DNA of 64,000 nt from Limnoperna fortunei (taxonomy: Eukaryota; Mollusca; Bivalvia; Mytilida; Modiolidae), in the NCBI GenBank assembly GCA_944474755.1, contig OX104113.1:50297644-50361643 (forward strand). The letters run 5' to 3'. Of the stretch, positions 57,501 to 64,000 are shown one piece after another (position 1 is the first letter of the stretch; each line of letters begins with the position of its first letter). A model generated the notes under the pieces. It was given only the letters and a program-made list of their open reading frames with translations. It did not search any database and had not been told where the DNA came from. The translations under genes were made by a program, and so were the position numbers.

Positions 57501-58000
57501 TTCTTTTTTGTTTTTGTCCCCTTTTTTAATTAGAATTGTATATATCCGAATACCACCTACCTTATGAACGTACGTATTTATTTTATGTAAAAAAAAAATT
57601 GAATTTTCTCCCCCTTTTATTGTTCCCTGTGTCATAGCGACGACCACCAAACGGAGGCTGCCGCTGGCTGGGGCTTGGTAGGTAAGTTAGATATTTCTCT
57701 CGAAATTCTCCCAGTCTTTCAGTATTCATTCTCACACAGAATAAATTTATTTTGTCACGAAAATGTAGAATTAGACATGTAAAGCGAGACGCATTTAATG
57801 TTTTCTATGTATTCCCTGTAACAAATATTTCTGTTCAATGTTTAGTGTACATTTATATCGCAAGTTTTTGTGTTATTTGGTATGAAATATTTTTTTATTT
57901 CGTGTTGAAAATACTGAAAAAAACGTACGTGGCCACCTGAAAATTTGGTTTCCGGCCTGCCTTCCGAACCTTTATATAGGCTAAATTGTAATACATTGAT

Positions 58001-58120
58001 GTCTACGGCCATATCACGCTGAAAACACCGGTTCTCGTCCGATCACCGAAGTTAAGCAGCGTCGAGCCCGGTTAGTACTTGGATGGGTGACCGCCTGGGA
58101 ATACCGGGTGTTGTAGACAT
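58001..58120 (+). rRNA. 5S rRNA gene 50
   Basis: Consensus gene with a TAATAAAA spacer. Confidence 0.96.
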
Positions 58121-58621
58121 TTCTTTTTTGTTTTTGTCCCCTTTTTTAATTAGAATTGTATATATCCGAATACCACCTACCTTATGAACGTACGTATTTA
58201 TTTTATGTAATAAAAAAAATTGAATTTTCTCCCCCTTTTATTGTTCCCTGTGTCATAGCGACGACCACCAAACGGAGGCTGCCGCTGGCTGGGGCTTGGT
58301 AGGTAAGTTAGATATTTCTCTCGAAATTCTCCCAGTCTTTCAGTATTCATTCTCACACAGAATAAATTTATTTTGTCACGAAAATGTAGAATTAGACATG
58401 TAAAGCGAGACGCATTTAATGTTTTCTATGTATTCCCTGTAACAAATATTTCTGTTCAATGTTTAGTGTACATTTATATCGCAAGTTTTTGTGTTATTTG
58501 GTATGAAATATTTTTTTATTTCGTGTTGAAAATACTGAAAAAAACGTACGTGGCCACCTGAAAATTTGGTTTCTGGCCTGCCTTCCGAACCTTTATATAG
58601 GCTAAATTGTAATACATTGAT

Positions 58622-58741
58622 GTCTACGGCCATATCACGCTGAAAACACCGGTTCTCGTCCGATCACCGAAGTTAAGCAGCGTCGAGCCCGGTTAGTACT
58701 TGGATGGGTGACCGCCTGGGAATACCGGGTGTTGTAGACAT
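58622..58741 (+). rRNA. 5S rRNA gene 51
   Basis: Consensus gene. The upstream flank has TTTCTGGCC, and the spacer has ACGTATGT for ACGTACGT. Confidence 0.96.
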
Positions 58742-59241
58742 TTCTTTTTTGTTTTTGTCCCCTTTTTTAATTAGAATTGTATATATCCGAATACCACCTA
58801 CCTTATGAACGTATGTATTTATTTTATGTAAAAAAAAAATTGAATTTTCTCCCCCTTTTATTGTTCCCTGTGTCATAGCGACGACCACCAAACGGAGGCT
58901 GCCGCTGGCTGGGGCTTGGTAGGTAAGTTAGATATTTCTCTCGAAATTCTCCCAGTCTTTCAGTATTCATTCTCACACAGAATAAATTTATTTTGTCACG
59001 AAAATGTAGAATTAGACATGTAAAGCGAGACGCATTTAATGTTTTCTATGTATTCCCTGTAACAAATATTTCTGTTCAATGTTTAGTGTACATTTATATC
59101 GCAAGTTTTTGTGTTATTTGGTATGAAATATTTTTTTATTTCGTGTTGAAAATACTGAAAAAAACGTACGTGGCCACCTGAAAATTTGGTTTCCGGCCTG
59201 CCTTCCGAACCTTTATATAGGCTAAATTGTAATACATTGAT

Positions 59242-59361
59242 GTCTACGGCCATATCACGCTGAAAACACCGGTTCTCGTCCGATCACCGAAGTTAAGCAG
59301 CGTCGAGCCCGGTTAGTACTTGGATGGGTGACCGCCTGGGAATACCGGGTGTTGTAGACAT
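59242..59361 (+). rRNA. 5S rRNA gene 52
   Basis: Consensus gene with a TAATAAAA spacer. Confidence 0.96.
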
Positions 59362-59862
59362 TTCTTTTTTGTTTTTGTCCCCTTTTTTAATTAGAATTGT
59401 ATATATCCGAATACCACCTACCTTATGAACGTACGTATTTATTTTATGTAATAAAAAAAATTGAATTTTCTCCCCCTTTTATTGTTCCCTGTGTCATAGC
59501 GACGACCACCAAACGGAGGCTGCCGCTGGCTGGGGCTTGGTAGGTAAGTTAGATATTTCTCTCGAAATTCTCCCAGTCTTTCAGTATTCATTCTCACACA
59601 GAATAAATTTATTTTGTCACGAAAATGTAGAATTAGACATGTAAAGCGAGACGCATTTAATGTTTTCTATGTATTCCCTGTAACAAATATTTCTGTTCAA
59701 TGTTTAGTGTACATTTATATCGCAAGTTTTTGTGTTATTTGGTATGAAATATTTTTTTATTTCGTGTTGAAAATACTGAAAAAAACGTACGTGGCCACCT
59801 GAAAATTTGGTTTCCGGCCTGCCTTCCGAACCTTTATATAGGCTAAATTGTAATACATTGAT

Positions 59863-59982
59863 GTCTACGGCCATATCACGCTGAAAACACCGGTTCTCGT
59901 CCGATCACCGAAGTTAAGCAGCGTCGAGCCCGGTTAGTACTTGGATGGGTGACCGCCTGGGAATACCGGGTGTTGTAGACAT
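59863..59982 (+). rRNA. 5S rRNA gene 53
   Basis: Consensus gene, but the terminator T-run is broken (TTTCTGTTTT), leaving four Ts before the next G. Shortest unit (618 bp); spacer TATA in place of TATG. Confidence 0.95.
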
Positions 59983-60480
59983 TTCTGTTTTGTTTTTGTC
60001 CCCTTTTTTAATTAGAATTGTATATATCCGAATACCACCTACCTTATAAACGTACGTATTTATTTTATGTAAAAAAAATTGAATTTTCTCCCCCTTTTAT
60101 TGTTCCCTGTGTCATAGCGACGACCACCAAACGGAGGCTGCCGCTGGCTGGGGCTTGGTAGGTAAGTTAGATATTTCTCTCGAAATTCTCCCAGTCTTTC
60201 AGTATTCATTCTCACACAGAATAAATTTATTTTGTCACGAAAATGTAGAATTAGACATGTAAAGCGAGACGCATTTAATGTTTTCTATGTATTCCCTGTA
60301 ACAAATATTTCTGTTCAATGTTTAGTGTACATTTATATCGCAAGTTTTTGTGTTATTTGGTATGAAATATTTTTTTATTTCGTGTTGAAAATACTGAAAA
60401 AAACGTACGTGGCCACCTGAAAATTTGGTTTCCGGCCTGCCTTCCGAACCTTTATATAGGCTAAATTGTAATACATTGAT

Positions 60481-60600
60481 GTCTACGGCCATATCACGCT
60501 GAAAACACCGGTTCTCGTCCGATCACCGAAGTTAAGCAGCGTCGAGCCCGGTTAGTACTTGGATGGGTGACCGCCTGGGAATACCGGGTGTTGTAGACAT
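60481..60600 (+). rRNA. 5S rRNA gene 54
   Basis: Consensus gene. AATTCTATAT spacer as after the copy at 8596. Confidence 0.96.
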
Positions 60601-61101
60601 TTCTTTTTTGTTTTTGTCCCCTTTTTTAATTAGAATTCTATATATCCGAATACCACCTACCTTATGAACGTACGTATTTATTTTATGTAAAAAAAAAAAT
60701 TGAATTTTCTCCCCCTTTTATTGTTCCCTGTGTCATAGCGACGACCACCAAACGGAGGCTGCCGCTGGCTGGGGCTTGGTAGGTAAGTTAGATATTTCTC
60801 TCGAAATTCTCCCAGTCTTTCAGTATTCATTCTCACACAGAATAAATTTATTTTGTCACGAAAATGTAGAATTAGACATGTAAAGCGAGACGCATTTAAT
60901 GTTTTCTATGTATTCCCTGTAACAAATATTTCTGTTCAATGTTTAGTGTACATTTATATCGCAAGTTTTTGTGTTATTTGGTATGAAATATTTTTTTATT
61001 TCGTGTTGAAAATACTGAAAAAAACGTACGTGGCCACCTGAAAATTTGGTTTCCGGCCTGCCTTCCGAACCTTTATATAGGCTAAATTGTAATACATTGA
61101 T

Positions 61102-61221
61102 GTCTACGGCCATATCACGTTGAAAACACCGGTTCTCGTCCGATCACCGAAGTTAAGCAGCGTCGAGCCCGGTTAGTACTTGGATGGGTGACCGCCTGGG
61201 AATACCGGGTGTTGTAGACAT
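61102..61221 (+). rRNA. 5S rRNA gene 55
   Basis: C19T, as at 9217. Confidence 0.95.
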
Positions 61222-61722
61222 TTCTTTTTTGTTTTTGTCCCCTTTTTTAATTAGAATTGTATATATCCGAATACCACCTACCTTATGAACGTACGTATTT
61301 ATTTTATGTAAAAAAAAAAATTGAATTTTCTCCCCCTTTTATTGTTCCCTGTGTCATAGCGACGACCACCAAACGGAGGCTGCCGCTGGCTGGGGCTTGG
61401 TAGGTAAGTTAGATATTTCTCTCGAAATTCTCCCAGTCTTTCAGTATTCATTCTCACACAGAATAAATTTATTTTGTCACGAAAATGTAGAATTAGACAT
61501 GTAAAGCGAGACGCATTTAATGTTTTCTATGTATTCCCTGTAACAAATATTTCTGTTCAATGTTTAGTGTACATTTATATCGCAAGTTTTTGTGTTATTT
61601 GGTATGAAATATTTTTTTATTTCGTGTTGAAAATACTGAAAAAAACGTACGTGGCCACCTGAAAATTTGGTTTCCGGCCTGCCTTCCGAACCTTTATATA
61701 GGCTAAATTGTAATACATTGAT

Positions 61723-61842
61723 GTCTACGGCCATATCACGCTGAAAACACCGGTTCTCGTCCGATCACCGAAGTTAAGCAGCGTCGAGCCCGGTTAGTAC
61801 TTGGATGGGTGACCGCCTGGGAATACCGGGTGTTGTAGACAT
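61723..61842 (+). rRNA. 5S rRNA gene 56
   Basis: Consensus gene. TATC, GTTTTTG and CATAGTAAC spacer, as at 9838. Confidence 0.96.
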
Positions 61843-62342
61843 TTCTTTTTTGTTTTTGTCCCCTTTTTTAATTAGAATTGTATATATCCGAATACCACCT
61901 ACCTTATCAACGTACGTATTTATTTTATGTAAAAAAAAAATTGAATTTTCTCCCCCTTTTATTGTTCCCTGTGTCATAGTAACGACCACCAAACGGAGGC
62001 TGCCGCTGGCTGGGGCTTGGTAGGTAAGTTAGATATTTCTCTCGAAATTCTCCCAGTCTTTCAGTATTCATTCTCACACAGAATAAATTTATTTTGTCAC
62101 GAAAATGTAGAATTAGACATGTAAAGCGAGACGCATTTAATGTTTTCTATGTATTCCCTGTAACAAATATTTCTGTTCAATGTTTAGTGTACATTTATAT
62201 CGCAAGTTTTTGTGTTATTTGGTATGAAATATTTTTTTATTTCGTGTTGAAAATACTGAAAAAAACGTACGTGGCCACCTGAAAATTTGGTTTCCGGCCT
62301 GCCTTCCGAACCTTTATATAGGCTAAATTGTAATACATTGAT

Positions 62343-62462
62343 GTCTACGGCCATATCACGCTGAAAACACCGGTTCTCGTCCGATCACCGAAGTTAAGCA
62401 GCGTCGAGCCCGGTTAGTACTTGGATGGGTGACCGCCTGGGAATACCGGGTGTTGTAGACAT
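62343..62462 (+). rRNA. 5S rRNA gene 57
   Basis: Consensus gene, 621 bp. Confidence 0.96.
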
Positions 62463-62963
62463 TTCTTTTTTGTTTTTGTCCCCTTTTTTAATTAGAATTG
62501 TATATATCCGAATACCACCTACCTTATGAACGTACGTATTTATTTTATGTAAAAAAAAAAATTGAATTTTCTCCCCCTTTTATTGTTCCCTGTGTCATAG
62601 CGACGACCACCAAACGGAGGCTGCCGCTGGCTGGGGCTTGGTAGGTAAGTTAGATATTTCTCTCGAAATTCTCCCAGTCTTTCAGTATTCATTCTCACAC
62701 AGAATAAATTTATTTTGTCACGAAAATGTAGAATTAGACATGTAAAGCGAGACGCATTTAATGTTTTCTATGTATTCCCTGTAACAAATATTTCTGTTCA
62801 ATGTTTAGTGTACATTTATATCGCAAGTTTTTGTGTTATTTGGTATGAAATATTTTTTTATTTCGTGTTGAAAATACTGAAAAAAACGTACGTGGCCACC
62901 TGAAAATTTGGTTTCCGGCCTGCCTTCCGAACCTTTATATAGGCTAAATTGTAATACATTGAT

Positions 62964-63083
62964 GTCTACGGCCATATCACGCTGAAAACACCGGTTCTCG
63001 TCCGATCACCGAAGTTAAGCAGCGTCGAGCCCGGTTAGTACTTGGATGGGTGACCGCCTGGGAATACCGGGTGTTGTAGACAT
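62964..63083 (+). rRNA. 5S rRNA gene 58
   Basis: Consensus gene. GTTTTG, TATC and CATAGCAAC spacer, as at 11079. Confidence 0.96.
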
Positions 63084-63582
63084 TTCTTTTTTGTTTTGTC
63101 CCCTTTTTTAATTAGAATTGTATATATCCGAATACCACCTACCTTATCAACGTACGTATTTATTTTATGTAAAAAAAAAATTGAATTTTCTCCCCCTTTT
63201 ATTGTTCCCTGTGTCATAGCAACGACCACCAAACGGAGGCTGCCGCTGGCTGGGGCTTGGTAGGTAAGTTAGATATTTCTCTCGAAATTCTCCCAGTCTT
63301 TCAGTATTCATTCTCACACAGAATAAATTTATTTTGTCACGAAAATGTAGAATTAGACATGTAAAGCGAGACGCATTTAATGTTTTCTATGTATTCCCTG
63401 TAACAAATATTTCTGTTCAATGTTTAGTGTACATTTATATCGCAAGTTTTTGTGTTATTTGGTATGAAATATTTTTTTATTTCGTGTTGAAAATACTGAA
63501 AAAAACGTACGTGGCCACCTGAAAATTTGGTTTCCGGCCTGCCTTCCGAACCTTTATATAGGCTAAATTGTAATACATTGAT

Positions 63583-63702
63583 GTCTACGGCCATATCACG
63601 CTGAAAACACCGGTTCTCGTCCGATCACCGAAGTTAAGCAGCGTCGAGCCCGGTTAGTACTTGGATGGGTGACCGCCTGGGAATACCGGGTGTTGTAGAC
63701 AT
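63583..63702 (+). rRNA. 5S rRNA gene 59
   Basis: Consensus gene. Its spacer runs off the window edge. Confidence 0.96.
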
Positions 63703-64000
63703 TTCTTTTTTGTTTTTGTCCCCTTTTTTAATTAGAATTGTATATATCCGAATACCACCTACCTTATGAACGTACGTATTTATTTTATGTAAAAAAAAAA
63801 TTGAATTTTCTCCCCCTTTTATTGTTCCCTGTGTCATAGCGACGACCACCAAACGGAGGCTGCCGCTGGCTGGGGCTTGGTAGGTAAGTTAGATATTTCT
63901 CTCGAAATTCTCCCAGTCTTTCAGTATTCATTCTCACACAGAATAAATTTATTTTGTCACGAAAATGTAGAATTAGACATGTAAAGCGAGACGCATTTAA

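Larger units (their letters stand above)
55762..64000 (+). repeat. 5S rDNA tandem array, segment 5 (13 genes, continues past edge)
   Basis: In register across LINE D and running off the right edge within the spacer after the last gene. Units from 60481 onward match, unit by unit, those from 8596 onward. Two units share a TTTCTGGCC promoter-proximal change (near 57330 and 58571), marking a local 2-unit duplication of 1241 bp. Confidence 0.95.

Noticed and set aside
6205..64000. CRISPR-like or satellite interpretation of the tandem repeat
   Set aside because: The repeat is explained by 5S rDNA units; repeats are about 621 bp with no unique spacers.

Overview
The window is eukaryotic nuclear DNA from an invertebrate, most likely a mollusc. 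The 5S rRNA genes look metazoan/lophotrochozoan. A repeat family ends in a tail (ATAGCTGAAATATTGC followed by a GCGTTAAAC-like stretch and CAAT repeats) that I associate with mollusc genomes. The species cannot be fixed from this sequence. No ordinary host protein-coding gene was recognised.

Layout. (1) Positions 1-6204: right-hand part of a Polinton/Maverick (adintovirus-like) element, all genes on the minus strand. In transcription order they are a macro-domain protein, a small unknown, a single-BIR protein, a small cysteine/histidine protein, a small basic protein with a hydrophobic end, a chromodomain integrase, a minor-capsid candidate, a basic core-like protein split by a SINE-like insertion (1617-2132), and a major-capsid candidate that runs off the left edge. 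(2) From 6205 to the right edge: a tandem 5S rDNA array with a unit of about 621 bp. It holds 59 complete 5S genes on the plus strand plus one truncated copy (6205-6232), which abuts the Polinton terminus at 5S nucleotide 93. (3) The array is interrupted four times (18760-24307, 32375-36601, 37223-42770, 50216-55761) by the same non-LTR retrotransposon, minus strand, at exactly the same spacer position 240 bp after the start of a 5S gene. (4) Three of the four copies carry an identical nested 1308-bp insertion of a 5'-truncated, RNase H-bearing LINE from another family, flanked by a 12-bp target-site duplication.

The LINE encodes an APE-type endonuclease plus reverse transcriptase in one ORF. 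No copy is fully intact: copies A and C are split by the nested LINE, copy B lacks its C-terminal zinc-knuckle region through a 1-bp deletion, and copy D has the nested LINE, the same deletion and a further stop. Identical junctions and tails, and a shared rare flanking-spacer haplotype, indicate one original insertion that was multiplied by recombination within the array. Marker combinations among the copies indicate gene conversion or crossing over between them. Spacer and gene variants form higher-order repeats, including a 4-unit 2481-bp block and a block of at least 6 units duplicated about 51.9 kb apart.

The SINE-like insertion in the Polinton and the nested LINE share their 3' tail, suggesting that the former was mobilised by the latter's machinery. 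Because the array is so uniform, copy numbers depend on assembly correctness.
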